Shown: piece after piece, positions 22,851-34,343 of the stretch
Numbering within the stretch: the first letter of the stretch is position 1
Layout of the letters: every line of letters starts with the position of its first letter
Assembly (NCBI GenBank): GCA_933207985.1
Contig: OW240921.1
Coordinates: forward strand, 105,475,573-105,539,572
Reading direction: 5' to 3'
Length of the DNA: 64,000 nt
Origin: Pelobates cultripes
Lineage: Eukaryota > Chordata > Amphibia > Anura > Pelobatidae
Made by a program: the position numbers and the translations under genes
Notes under the pieces: generated by a model
Seen by the model: only the letters and a program-made list of their open reading frames with translations
The model's database searches: none
What the model was told of the DNA's origin: nothing

Positions 22851-23550
22851 TGTTATGATTACCTCCAGGCTAGCTGGAAGTTGGATCGTTTAGATGTCCT
22901 GGTTCCCAATCTTGGAGAGTGAGAGTGCCGCTATGGTCAGCATACTGTAGTAATCCTGGAAGTGTAGATATGCCCCACTAGCTATGAGCAGAGCTAGTAT
23001 ACACCTTTCTCTACAACACGAGTCGAGCCTGCCAGTTGAGGGTAAAACAAACTGGCTTAACTCATGAACAATAATTTATACAAGTTTTCAGGCCAGAGAA
23101 ATACCCCCTGGACCAGATGGAATACAGGACAATGCAATATTACAACCAATAGGGACAAAGTGCATTTTATGAAATACTCCTCCCTACCCTGGAGATAATT
23201 GGTCTCAATGGTTACAGTAATTCAATTATCTCCAGGGACACGCCCGGGTCTGGGTGGTCGTCGTTCGGTAGTTCTTTCGGGTTCTTTGTTCGGCACCCTG
23301 TTCGACCTTTTATATACGAACAGTGACCACCATGATGCCAGTTAATTAGGCTGTGGTTAACCACAAACTGCAGTTCCTGGGTGGTTGATTGTCGACACAC
23401 TCCTCAGCCACGGTGGTCGGCCGTTCATCGCTTAATTTGGTGTTTTAAAGGTGAACAGGGTTAACTAGCGGCACATGCCAAGGGCCAGGTAGTCGGCATA
23501 GGAACAAAAGTAGCTGTATTGTAGTGGCCAGAAGGTATCTCTGTAACAGC
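22851..23550 (-). mobile_element. LTR-like sequence related to the other large LTRs
   Basis: Minus strand: TATA box GTATATAAAAGG near 23318-23308, and the palindrome CTGGAGATAATT / AATTATCTCCAG (23200-23239) equivalent to that in the LTR at 17738. The plus-strand left end TGTTATGATTACC at 22851 may be the LTR end, but no target duplication was found; the other boundary is approximate. Confidence 0.5.
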
Positions 23551-24180
23551 ACAAAACAAAGGCTTATACCCAAATAAAAAAAAAATACATAGGGGATGCA
23601 TTCTTTGTGTATAAGGAGCTGTAGTTATATTGACGGGCGGGCTTGCAGCACTGGATATAGAAAGATAGTCTCTGTATTCATTGTTCAGAGGCTTTCACTG
23701 TTGTGGCTTCTTGTGCCTCTGCATTGTGAGCTCTCTGACTGTAATTATGGCATAATTTTCAAACTAAGGTAATTTGCATTGAATAAATTTAATTAGCAAT
23801 TATGCTAATCGTTTATAAACAATTGTGGGGTGAAGGGATTATTGGAATCAGAAATAAAAATTTTGAGCGAAAAAAGCTTTTAAAAAGACAATTTACCAAA
23901 CAATAAAGTTACAGATAAGAAAACAGTGTCATAGACATTTTCCCACATATTCTATAATACGTTCACGTATACAATATCCTAAATAACATCTATGTGTTGT
24001 CCCATGCAATGTATACATATGTATATTATATATTACCATATTACCTTTGCATTGCCCATACCATACAACCCTCACATTACAGCCATAGACACACAAATAC
24101 ATGCACACATATACACACTCTGATACATGCACATGCAAATACACATTGATGCACAAAGACACACACATTGACAAATCCAA
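23550..24180. other. No recognised feature apart from CA-rich DNA
   Basis: 23930-24180 is rich in ACACAnACACAT phrases. No gene supported. Confidence 0.5.
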
Positions 24181-25330
24181 ACAAACTGTCACAATGTGAA
24201 TCTGGTTGTGCGTATATCAGAGTGTGTCTGGCATTGTCTATGTACCTGAAAGTGTGTGTCTGACAGAGTATCCTTGTGTGTAAATGTATGTATTTATGAA
24301 CTGGCTGGGACCATATGTGTGTGGGTTAGTTGCTTGCAGTTGGTTGTGTATATGGGGGCTGCCTGTTGCCTTTGTGCATTGTGTTATGGAAAAGCTATGT
24401 TTCCTGACTGTGTGTATGATGAATGTCTTCAGCTGGTGACTGTGATAGGGTGAGTGTGATGGGTTGGGGGTGAGTGTGACAGAATGATGGAGGTGAGAAT
24501 AATAGGAGGGTGATTGTGACATGGTTGTGAAGGTGAGTATTACAGGCTTGGGGTGAATATGGCATGGTTAGAAGATGGAATGTGGCAGGGCAAGGGGAGG
24601 TAAGTGTGACATGATTGGAAGAGGTTAATGTGACAGTGTGAGTGTAGCAGGGTGAAGGGAGTGAGTGGGAAGTGCGAGAGGAGTTGAGTGTGACTGGATT
24701 GGTGGGTTAATGTGCTAGGGAGAGTGTGGCAAAGCGAGGGCAGGTTAGTTTTGTATGGTTGGAGGGGGTGAGAGTGACAAGATTAGGAGGAGTTAATGTT
24801 AGTGTGGCTAGGTGAAGGGGGTGACAGGTTGTGGGGTGAAAGTGTTTGGGATGGTGATAGTGTATGTGTGGAGGGTGACAGGGCGCCAGTGGCCTCCATT
24901 GTGTGTGAAAGAGGTGACAGTGTGTGGGGGTTGAGGTTGTGGGTAAGGTTTACATTTTTTTTTCTTAGACGATACCCTAGTGGCTTCTCTCCCTGGTGGT
25001 CCGCTGGGCTAATTCTTTGGTCTGCAGCTGCACCGGGTGCAGACCTGTAGACCACATGCTAAGTGTCTCATGATCTCCAGAAGTGTCAGAGCATTGCCAT
25101 GGTAACCTGCAGCAATGCTCTGATTGGCTGGAGATTGTGAGACATCACCCAGTGGAGCTGCAGACTGGAGGTTACGTTAGGATCACGGTCAGACAGACTG
25201 AGTGGAGGGACCCCGCACCCGGTGGCATAATGGACAAGTCAAGGTTATGGACTAAGTACATAAAAGTCAGAGACCAAGGACCCAGAGGATCAGTCTACCC
25301 TCAGGTGATATAGGTGACCACAAGGCCTTA
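24180..25330. repeat. Composite repeat: TG minisatellite plus GC-rich module
   Basis: 24180-24960 is built of GTGAGTGTGACAGG-like units. 24990-25300 has CTCCCTGGTGGTCCGCTGGG, GCATTGCCATGGTAACC and GGAGCTGCAGAC. The same order (TG tract, then CTGGTGGTCC, then TGGTAACC.CGGC, then GGAGCTGCA) recurs at 33300-34285, so this is one dispersed family. Confidence 0.65.
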
Positions 25331-25670
25331 GATGACCGCCTAAATAGCCTAACTAGGGAGCCTATGCTTCCTGGAAACCGAATCCTGGGTTCCTAAGAGG
25401 CCATTGTCCCCCTATATTTGAAAATAAGTTCATAAACCTGGAGCCAGACATTTATGGGTTCCTAAATAATGTGAGCGGGAATTTTGTGGGGATATTTGTT
25501 TTAAGTGTTTTTAAACTAAACAATATTGCACCATTTGGCTCTCTTTTTTTTTGTATTTCATTTTATATCCACTTCTGGAAGTGTTTGATCACACCATCAT
25601 TAAAGTTTTACTGCCACTTCAAGGGCACAGAAATCTGCATGTTTGGAGCCTTTATCTCTTTAAAAGGCTT

Positions 25671-25850
25671 CTTTAAAGTGGCACTGTCATGCTGAACTTA
25701 CCTTTCTCCAATCGTTTCTTGTTCTCTTCCTCTCTCAGGATCTTCCTATCTGATCTATTTTTCTTTATATTCCTATGCTTGACCATCTTTGACTTTAGTC
25801 GTTCGAAAGTTGCCAGTTAATTTTAATCTATATTAATTCACATAATATTC
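25671..25850. mobile_element. T2-like MITE, left end
   Basis: TTAAAGTGGCACTGTCATGC at the left. The right end is not seen. Confidence 0.4.
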
Positions 25851-26029
25851 ATATTTAATTGTAAACTTAACCACTTACGTATATGTAGTAAATTCCACAG
25901 CTAACAGATTGTTTGCAAAACAATTGTGCATGAATGCATGAATGAGTGACCAAATGGAAGAATAGAACTTTGAAACTTTGACTTATGTTAAACGGATTCT
26001 TATTTATTTTTTAAAATAAACAAATAAAT

Positions 26030-26035
26030 GCTTAC
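26030..26035 (-). promoter_or_regulatory. Splice donor GTAAGC of the drd2 coding exon
   Basis: The exon ends CTCGAG and is followed by GTAAGC, a good donor. The in-frame read-through after it (S-I-Y-L-F...) is not receptor-like, which places the boundary here. Confidence 0.9.
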
Positions 26036-26333
26036 CTCGAGATAAACAACCCAAGGCATCACCAAAGTTGCCACCAAGAGATCTGCTACAGCCAAGCTCA
26101 CAATTAAGTAATTGGTGGTGGTCTGTAGAGCTTTTTCTCTAGAAACTGCCATGCAAACCAAAACATTTCCAAAGACGATGACGAATATAAGAAGAGTAAG
26201 GAGCATGGCATAGTAATTATATTGACCCTTCTCATCAAATGCTGTACCATTGGTGCCGTTATTAATTTCAACATTGTAGGTGGTCAGATTGTGGTTATCC
26301 ATGTAGTTTAGAATATTCCTGTTTAAGTCAATT
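26036..26333 (-). CDS. drd2: Dopamine D2 receptor, first coding exon (partial gene)
   Basis: The D2 receptor is a Gi/o-coupled class A GPCR of the plasma membrane that binds dopamine. The exon starts after a pyrimidine-rich tract ending TTTTTCAG (AG at 26335-26334), has 31 nt of 5' UTR, an ATG at 26302-26300, and ends at 26036 before the donor GTAAGC. Coding part is 267 nt, exactly 89 codons, phase 0. Residues 1-27 are the extracellular tail with three N-glycosylation sequons (N5-L-T, N15-G-T, N18-G-T). TM1 is about residues 30-52 with the conserved GNVLVC (N46, position 1.50). The first intracellular loop reads [12 protein letters not shown], and TM2 contains SLAVADLL with the sodium-site Asp (D74, position 2.50), ending PWVVYLE. 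In other vertebrates this exon also stops at this point. The next exon (starting VVGEW...) was looked for downstream and not seen. The reading continues 14 codons upstream of the ATG without a stop, but that lies across the acceptor. The tail resembles the amphibian D2 sequence more than the mammalian one. The D4 and D3 paralogues fit less well. Confidence 0.95.
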
Positions 26334-26359
26334 CTGAAAAACAAAAGAAAAAAAATTTA
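26334..26359 (-). promoter_or_regulatory. Splice acceptor of the drd2 coding exon
   Basis: On the minus strand a run of T and C (TTTTTTTTTCTTTTGTTTTTCAG) leads directly into the exon. It has the expected polypyrimidine tract and CAG. The ATG is 31 nt further on. Confidence 0.85.
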
Positions 26360-26559
26360 GATATGCATTCATTTATTAAATACCAGAATAAATTAGAAAA
26401 AAAATTTGTTTAATCTTTTTACCATTTTGTATACAATACAAATGAACATTTAAACAGAAGACAATATACATGGACTTTACAAAAATGGACATTAAATATA
26501 TGTAATATTACTTAGTAGATTTTGAAATATAACACTTATATACATATATTTTAGACATA

Positions 26560-28850
26560 GTATATCAAGGAATATAGAATTAAAATAATGCTTTTAGGGA
26601 ATTTCCCTTATTTTATTAATCCAATATTCAAAGTTATGTGCATAGTTTACGTTATTAGTTGAATAGGCAACTCCCCTTTCCATTTCAAATTGGTAGATAA
26701 GTTGATTTTTATATTGGGTAAAATCTAGAATTAAAATTTGTTTCCAAAGTCATGCAATAATTATTTTTGCAGACATAAGGCTAGTTTCTTTGAATTATGG
26801 ATCTGAAATGTATGTATATGAGTAATTATATTAGCCGATATATATCTCTTAATAAGGGATAACCCATAACTCCTTTACTACTTTTTTGCTAAAACCTGTG
26901 TCTTGATTCTTGGGGTCTTTCCTTTCCAGATGAAATTAGAAAAGGCGAGTTATTGGGATCATATTAAAAAGATAGGCCCAGTTAGGGATGATATATGCCC
27001 TTATCATATTGGTTCTTCCACACCAAGAGAAATCTAAGAAACACCATTCTTCCAGGATTCTATTAGTATATTTCATAATTTTCATAACATTGGTTTCAAC
27101 TTTTGATTTTGGGTTTGCTGTTAGTTATCCTTAGATATTGAAATTCTTTCTTGGACCAATAAAAATGATATTTGTCTTTTAAGACCTTTAGGGAGGCAGA
27201 ATTAATGTTTATAGTCAGAGCTGTTGTTTTATGAATATTCATTCTATAATTAGAAATATCCCCACATTTTTGGATCTCCTGCATTAGGTAACCCATTGAT
27301 ACAATAGGATCAACAATAGAAATACAAAATTAGAACGTTTAATACATAACAAGCACCAAACTTTTTAATTTTATTATTCTTTATTTTTGTTGTGCATGGT
27401 TATACCAGAAAAGTTTACTATATCCAATAGCAAGTCACAAAGAAATGGAAGACACTGCAAAACAAGACATACATGAAAGACTGCATATTATAGAGATAAT
27501 GGTTAAACATGTGAAACATCAAGGTCATCAGACGAATAAGAAAGCATGTGAGTAGTGTGAGTCGGTATAACTGACTGACAAGAGGAGAAGATAAATGATT
27601 AATAAGCCAAGTTAACTAAAGAGGTCGGCTTAATTCAGTTAAATTATGTTTGGTGTTGCAACAAGGTACATGAGTGTCGACGAGTGGACCGATGCATTTG
27701 GGCCAAGCTCTTGTAGAAAATGTATGCCCCTAATCTATTGGGTAATGGGAGGGGAGGTAAGTATAACTAACAGCGTATGTCTACAGAAGGCGAATTTGCT
27801 TTGTGAGTGAAAGTGCGTATGTCTGTTGCATCTGTCAGCAGTGTGTCAATTAAAATGTCACGGCAGGTTGAGAGTATTAAAAAACATAAAAAAACAACCT
27901 AGGCTGAAGTCAGCAGTTCAAAACTAAAGAAATTTAAGAATGAGGGTAGGCTGGGAAAGGAGTCTGTGCTATAAGTGATTTTGTCACAGAGTCTCAATCT
28001 CCCCAAGGAATAAACAGGGAAATTTAGGAGACATTACAGGCATGAATTGTGGTTAGAGATGAGTGCGCTCAGACAGGCCCAATGCCTGCAAGATATGTGG
28101 ACCCTCCGATGGCCCAGATGCTTTGTAAGTTTTCCCTTCTTTAATGACTGCGATCCACAGGTAGCTGAGTCCAACTGTTTGCAGGGCTTGTGTGATGGGA
28201 CACATAGATTTTCTCCACATCAAAGTGGCCTTGCTCAGGTCCCAGTAGAAGGCGAGGGTATGCAACACAAAAAGGAGCTGTGTTTTATCTCACAGGGCCT
28301 GTAGGAGCCTCTGCTCATCCGCAAAGATCTGGCAGCAGAGAATAAGGTCCCTTTTAACATTGATTGATGATAGAGAGGCTGCAGAGATTCGGTACAAACC
28401 GGCATACGAAAATTGTTTGCAGGTAACACAGAGGACAAGAACATCATGCTGAGGCAGGTGAGACAGCCTGCACCTCCATTTTTATCAAGTTTAGTTCAGC
28501 AGAGAATCCACAGGTTGTGGATTCTAGCTTTCAAGGTGTGATCCTGCAGGCTCTAGAAGTTGAAGCCAGCATCTGGCCAATGTCTTAGGTGTTTCCAGCT
28601 GTAGCTGGAGTAGTTTTTTTGCAACTTGCAGCTAATTTCTGCCCAGTTGTGCCCAGTAGGTTAGTAGAGTGATTCTGTGTCAAAGCCGTCACTTTTCCAG
28701 GAGTTGTTGCAGGGTAGCGGCAGGAATCCCACGTGGTAGGCCCAAAGTCCTCGGCACTGGGTTTTCGCACAGATTCTGCATGGGTTCCTAAGTGTGACAT
28801 TGATAATTGCACCCTGGAATTTTGTTAGTATCACAGGGAAAAGGCAAGAT
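26560..28850 (-). pseudogene. L1/Tx1-like LINE remnant (ORF1 C-terminus, late RT)
   Basis: Minus strand. 28268-28053 reads LHTLAFYWDLSKATLMWRKS and PITQALQTVGLSYLW, the C-terminal domain of L1-type ORF1, an RNA-binding chaperone. 27296-27096 reads KCGDISNYRMNIHKTTALTI then YHFYWSKKEFQYLRI, and further on WGKTPR-like and WKGKTPRIKTQVLAKK at about 26940-26890. These are the RT segments after the catalytic box in L1-group ORF2. The expected endonuclease and the catalytic RT core between (about 27350-28050) were not recognised, so the copy is internally deleted or scrambled. It lies in the same orientation as drd2, 230 bp upstream of the coding exon. Confidence 0.6.
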
Positions 28851-28989
28851 TTTGGGTTTGGAGCTCAGAGCTGTGTGCTATGGTGTCTGCTCCGGAATGC
28901 TGCTAGCCCCCCCCCACCACCACCACCAAACATTTTGTATACTTTTGCAATACAACTGTATGCTCTTATTAGAATAAAAACCTAAGTAC

Positions 28990-29765
28990 GCAAACATATG
29001 GTAAACGGAGGGATTGATCAGGGATTGTGTTGACAAGTCTTGAAATGATTTGTGTACCTTTTGATATAAATGGTATTGTGTATCATGTATTTGACAGATG
29101 AAACAAGAAAATTTATTTAAAGGAACACGTCAAATCTATAGATAGCACTTCAGCTTGCTGAGAAAATTCCTGCACATATCATAGCGATATAAATTAAAAT
29201 TAGGGTTAGTATTGGAAATGAACACATAACGAACGCCTTTAGTAGTTTTACAATACAAATGCATCACATAAAAAAATCCAACTCTCTGTCAAATCATGTG
29301 TGTGCAAATATGTAACTTATCTTTCTGACAATGCATGTAATATTATACTGAGTATTTAGTATATTCAGAAAAGATTAAGAGTTATGAACTGACGCTATGT
29401 AATTATTAAGTCATAAACATAATTTGTAATTGTTTAATAAATGAAAATCTGATAAATTAATGAATGGAACTAAGAAAACATATATGATTACACAATATTT
29501 ACATTATGTCTTTGTCATGGACACACCAGTCAAAGTAAATTAACAGTAATTCCCCAACAAAAAATTATTTTGTTTGGTAATTCTAACAGGACATTTATGT
29601 ATATCTGTCAGGGAACATGCAATTGCATCCAATGGCATTAAGTTTCCTTTTGGAAAACTGATTTTTTAATGAATAAATTACTATGATTAATTTAAGTGAA
29701 AAAATACTTTGGAAAACACTTGTGCCATTATTGAATCTGCAAAAACGGGTCCTATACCAAACATT
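28990..29765. other. No recognised feature
   Basis: AT-rich; a T2-like left end (TTAAAGGAACACGTC) may lie at 29118. Confidence 0.45.
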
Positions 29766-29769
29766 AGAT

Positions 29770-29906
29770 CAGGGTTAAGCATCCTCCTGCGCTCCAGATG
29801 TTGTGGACTAAATTTCCCCTGATGCATTTGCCAGCATTATGGCTATAAGAGCATTATGGGATATGAAGTCCAGAACATCTGGAGTGCCAAATGTTGCCTA
29901 ACCCTG
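29770..29906. mobile_element. Complete 137-bp palindromic MITE
   Basis: CAGGGTTAAGCATCC...CTCCAGATGTTGTGGACT at left, GTCCAGAACATCTGGAGTGC...GCCTAACCCTG at right. The element folds on itself for most of its length. hAT-like CAGGG ends; no target duplication seen. Confidence 0.75.
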
Positions 29907-30034
29907 TGTTAGGGAGTCAACACATTACTTAATAAATTTTGCCTTATCAAAATTAATAGCCAAAATGATCTGATGAAAACATTTTTCAACAAATACTCCA
30001 AAAACTAGAAAATACATTTGTGCATAAGCAGAAA

Positions 30035-30440
30035 TTATTATTGTTATTATTATTATTATTATTATATTATTATTTATATAGCACCAACAAATTCCGTAGC
30101 GCTGTACAATGGGTGGACTAACAGACACATAATTGAGATCAGACCACTGACGTACAGGAACAGAGGGGGTTGAGGACCCTGCTCGATGAGCTTACATGCT
30201 AGAGGGAGTGGGGTATAGTGACACAAAGGGTTAAAGTAGGGGAATTAAATAGTTTGTTAGAGAAGGGTTTATTGAGTACTTAGTAGGTCATTTTTGGCAG
30301 TTGCAGGAATGGAGTCATGGGGTGGAGTATGAGAAACCTGCTGACAGTTTAATTGATACGCTTTAATGAAGAAGTGAGTTTTCAAAGATTTTTTGAAGGA
30401 GTGGAGGCTGGGTGAAAGTCTACAAAGCCCTCTTCTGAGC
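30035..30440 (-). mobile_element. L2-clade LINE, 3' end
   Basis: (ATT)n then GCGCTACGGAATTTGTTGGTGC on the minus strand, 3' UTR, and a short coding end FKKSLKTHFFIKAYQLNC at 30405-30350. 5'-truncated. Confidence 0.75.
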
Positions 30441-30865
30441 TTATGACATTTGGAAGGAATGTCAATTAAAGTATACAAACAATTCCTGGTAATCAATTGA
30501 AGTAAATAATATTACAAAATAATACATCTGTAAACTATGGCCAAAATATCAATATCAATGCACACGTATATCAATGTTGACTTTGAACAAAACAGGTTAA
30601 TATCACACATCACTTACTATCACCAGTACTGCCGTTGATAATCTCTATCCTCTGATGCCACAATTTGTTTGTCCTTAACCTTTTACACTCAACCTACTGA
30701 GTTTGAGAATGCATAATCAATACAAATTACACAAGTAAAGCCTGATCTTGAGTCAATAATGTTTTCTTTCAGCTGCATTACTAGTAAAAACAAGACATTT
30801 AAATTTGGAAATTTGAATCGATCAGTCTCCTGAAATACTGGCCAACATGCAGAAAATGTTACTGA

Positions 30866-30965
30866 TCCAATATGGGGATAGGCAGCCTTCAGCACTCCAG
30901 ATGTTGTGGACTACACTTCTCATAATGTTCTTACAACCATAATGCTGGCAAACCATCAGGGAATT
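30866..30965. mobile_element. Half copy of the palindromic MITE
   Basis: GATAGGCAGCCTTCAGCACTC, AGATGTTGTGGACTACAC, CATAATGCTGGC. Same family as 29770-29906. Confidence 0.65.
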
Positions 30966-31039
30966 TAATATATGTTCTGGATTCTGATTTGAAACATAGG
31001 ATGTATGGCTGGCACATGAAATATGTACAAAACAGCAAT

Positions 31040-33290
31040 TTCATATTTTGATTTCTATTTAGGGACAAATAGTTATCAATATTCTAATGCAAGGAGCCTA
31101 TATAACAAAATGGGGGAACTAGAGGCAATAGCATACACTAAACAATATGATATAATAGGCATAACAGAAACATGGTGGGATGAGACACATGACTGAGCAG
31201 TTAACATAAATGGGTACACGTTATTTAGGAAGGATAGGAAAAACAAGAAGGGTGGTGGGGTATGTTTGTATGTCAGCCATGAGTTAAAGTCAAATCTTAG
31301 GCATGTGGAGTGTGAAGAGAAAAATGTGGAAGCTTTATGGGTAGATATCTGCTTGAGGAAAACAAAGGGATATCAGTTATTGGTTGGGATATGTTATAAA
31401 CCACCAAATGTAAATATTAATGAAGAAGAACTGCTGTTAGAGCAAATTGGGAAAGCTGCAAATCGGGATAACACGTTAATTATTGGAGATTTTAATTACA
31501 CGGACATAAATTGGGATAGAGGGACTAGTACTTCAGCAAGGGGAATCCGGTTTTTGAATGTGTTAAATGACACCTTTATGTCACAACTGGTACAAGCACC
31601 AATTAGAAAGGATGCTTGTCTGGATCTCATTATAACAAACAATGTTGATCTTTTAACCTACATTCAAGTAGGGGAGCATTTGGGAAATAGTGATCACAGT
31701 ATGGTAACTTTTGAAATAAACTCAAAAAAGCAAAAGCAAAATGTATAATTTTTAATTATTAATTATTTTAAGTTTAATAAGATTAGGGCATCTCTACAAC
31801 ATATCGACTGGCATAAACTCCTTAGTGATAAAAACACTGAGGAAAAATGGAAAGTATTCAAACAAATATTAGAAAGGTACATTTCTCAGTATGTACCATT
31901 GGGTAATAAATATAAAAGAAACTAATTAAAACCAATGTGGCTTAGTAGAGAAGTAAAACAAGAGATTAAAAATTAGAAAAGGGCATTTAAATCGGACAAA
32001 TCAGAGGCATTCTATATAAGATATAAGGAAGCCAATAATAATTGCAAAAAGGCAATTAAAGTGGCTAAACTAGAAAATGAGAAATTGATAGCCAAAGAAT
32101 GCAAAACCAACTCCAAATTTTTTTTCAAGTACATCAATTCTAAAAAAACAAAAAATTAAAGTGTAGGTACACTGAAAATATAGATGGGTCTGTTAGTTAA
32201 TGAAGACCAGGAAAAGGCAAACATTTTAAATAACTGTTTTTCTTCAGTATATATTAATGAGGATCCTATGACAAGAGATAAGCAAATGATTGCTGCAACA
32301 AACTTGCAGATAACTTGTGATTGGATAACTTGAGACAAGGTGCTACAGCTATTAACGAAAAATAATGTATATAAAGCTCCGGGGCTTGACAGTATCCACC
32401 CACGAGTACTTAAGGAGCTAAGTGGGGAAATGAACACCTGTATTTAATTTTTCAAGATTCGTTTGTTTCAGGTATTGTACTGGAGGATTGGAGGAAGGCA
32501 GATGTTGTTCCTATATTTAAAAAGGGTTCAAAATCCTTGCCTGGAAATTGTAGACCTGTGAGCTTAACTTCTGTGACTGGGAAATTATTTGAACTTCTAT
32601 TAAGGGATAATATTAAGGAATTCATTGGGAAGAACTGTTATTAGCATTAATCAGCATGGTTTTATGAAACATAGGTCATGTCAAACTAACCTAATTGCAT
32701 TCTACGAAGAAGTAAGTAGAAGTATAGATCAGGGTGTTGCAGTGGATGTGATCTACTTGGATTTAGTCTTCAAACTAAAAGAAATTGGTCTGGATGAATA
32801 TTATTGTTCTTGGGTGGAACACTGGCTTAAGGATAGAGTACAATGAGTTGTCATTAATGGTAAATTTTTAAGCTGTACAAAAGTGGTGTCCCTCAGGGTT
32901 CTGTTGGCCAATTATATTCGGGGCCAGTACAAACCATTATCTGGAAATCTATTCATAAACAGGGCTATACATAGGACATGAGGTCACACATTTAGGCTGG
33001 AAGAAATGAGATTTCATCTAAGGCAAAGAAAAGTTTTTTTACAGTAAGAGCAATAAGGATATGGAATTCTTTGCCTGAAGGGGTGGTTTTGTCAGTCTAT
33101 ACAGATGTTTAAACTGCAAGTGGATAAATACTTGCAAAAACATAGCATACAGGGATATAATTTCTAATTAGTGGTGTAATAGCTGCTTGATCCAAGCAGA
33201 CATCTGACTGCTATTTTGAGGTCAAGAAGGAATTATTTCATGGTTTGTTGCAAAATTGGAAGCGCTTCAGACTGTTTTTTTGCCTTCTTT
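31040..33290 (+). pseudogene. CR1-clade LINE ORF2 (endonuclease and partial RT), broken
   Basis: CR1 ORF2 nicks DNA with an APE-type endonuclease and primes reverse transcription there. 31078-31190 reads NARSLYNKMGELEAIAYTKQ and ITETWWDETHD, with the catalytic Glu in TETWW, then TGA at 31195. 31266-31745 continues GGGVCLYVS, the CYKPP and IIGDFNYTDINWD motifs (Asp/Asn pair) and the final SDHSMVTFE (catalytic His). After 31745 come several stops. RT N-terminal phrases follow: KAPGLDSIHPRVLKELSG at 32370-32420, and INQHGFMKHRSCQTNLIAFY with DVIYLDLVF at 32645-32770. At about 32890-32930 the frame jumps from the GVPQGS-type region directly to the C-terminus (HTFRLEEMRFHLRQRKVFLQ), so the catalytic YADD box is deleted. 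It ends near GCCTTCTTTTGAATCAACAG at 33280. Confidence 0.85.
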
Positions 33291-33299
33291 TGAATCAAC

Positions 33300-33816
33300 A
33301 GCAAAACAGTGTGTGATGGAGTGTGAGTGTGAGGGGTGTGTGTGTGTGAAGGTTGCAATGAGGTTGCAATGAGAGTGAGTGTATGCGGGGTGCATTGTGT
33401 TTGTGAAGGATGTAGTGTGTGTGTGTGTGAAGGATGTAGTGTGTGTGTATGAAGGGCAGTTTGTGCACAAGGGATACAGTGTGTGTAGAGGGGCATGTTG
33501 GATGAGGGTTACAGTGTGTGCACGAGGGGTACAGTGTGCGCGTGAAGGATACAGTGTATGAGGGGTACAGTGCGTGTGATGGGTAAAGTGTGTGTGTTCA
33601 TAGAAGGGCAGTGTGTGTGTGTGTATGGAGAGGCAGTGTGTGTGTATGTGGGGTAATTGTGTGTATGGGAAGCAGTATGTGTGTGTGTATGGAGGGTCAG
33701 TGTGTGTATGGAGGGGCAGTTTGTGTGTATGGGGTAATTGTGTGTATGGCCAGGCAGTGTGTATGTATGGGGGAGTTACACACACTGTGTCTCTATGGCG
33801 GTAGACGGGCAAATGA

Positions 33817-33847
<31 letters not shown>

Positions 33848-34285
33848 TTTAATGAAAAATTATTATTTTAAATATCCCCCCTTCCTGCTTACCTTTGCCT
33901 GGGAGAGGAGACATTTCCTGCAATCCCTGGTGGTCCGGTGGGGAAGCCCTGGTGGTCCATGTGGTAACAGTGAACTCTTGCAGTCTCTTGCAGTACACTC
34001 TCACGAGATTTGGAGCATTGCTGTGGTAACCGCGGCAACGATCCGAGCTCACAAGAGGAGAAACCGGCGGAGCTGCAAGTTTAAGCTCTCCCGGGTCCTC
34101 TCTCTCACCCTCCCCTGATGGCTGCCAACATTACACTGCTAGCAAGCCCGAGAGGGAGATCTCCCCTCTGGTCCTACAGAGCCAGCAGGGGGGAGGGAGG
34201 CAAGATTTTCTGTGCTATGATCATAGCACCGGGAAAATATCTAGCGGCGCCCCAGTGTGCCACGGCACACAATTTGGGAACCGCT
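33300..34285. repeat. Composite repeat: TG minisatellite, AT run, GC-rich module
   Basis: 33300-33790 TG-rich units (AGTGTGTGTATGGAGGGGCA), 33815-33842 (AT)n, then 33880-34285 with CTGGTGGTCCGGTGGGGAAG, GCATTGCTGTGGTAACCGCG and an end GCACACAATTTGGGAACCGC. It directly follows the CR1 tail. Confidence 0.65.
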
Positions 34286-34343
34286 GGTCTAACCTAATAG
34301 TGTCATGAATAAGTGGAGCTTACAGCTTACATTTTTACCAAGT

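Noticed and set aside
30609..30640. Candidate next drd2 exon string (ACACATCACTTAC)
   Set aside because: On the wrong side of the coding exon for minus-strand transcription and no receptor reading.
32156..32437. 93-codon minus-strand frame
   Set aside because: Antisense of the CR1 coding region.
33267..33812. 181-codon open frame on the minus strand
   Set aside because: His/Thr-rich text produced by the TG/CA minisatellite.
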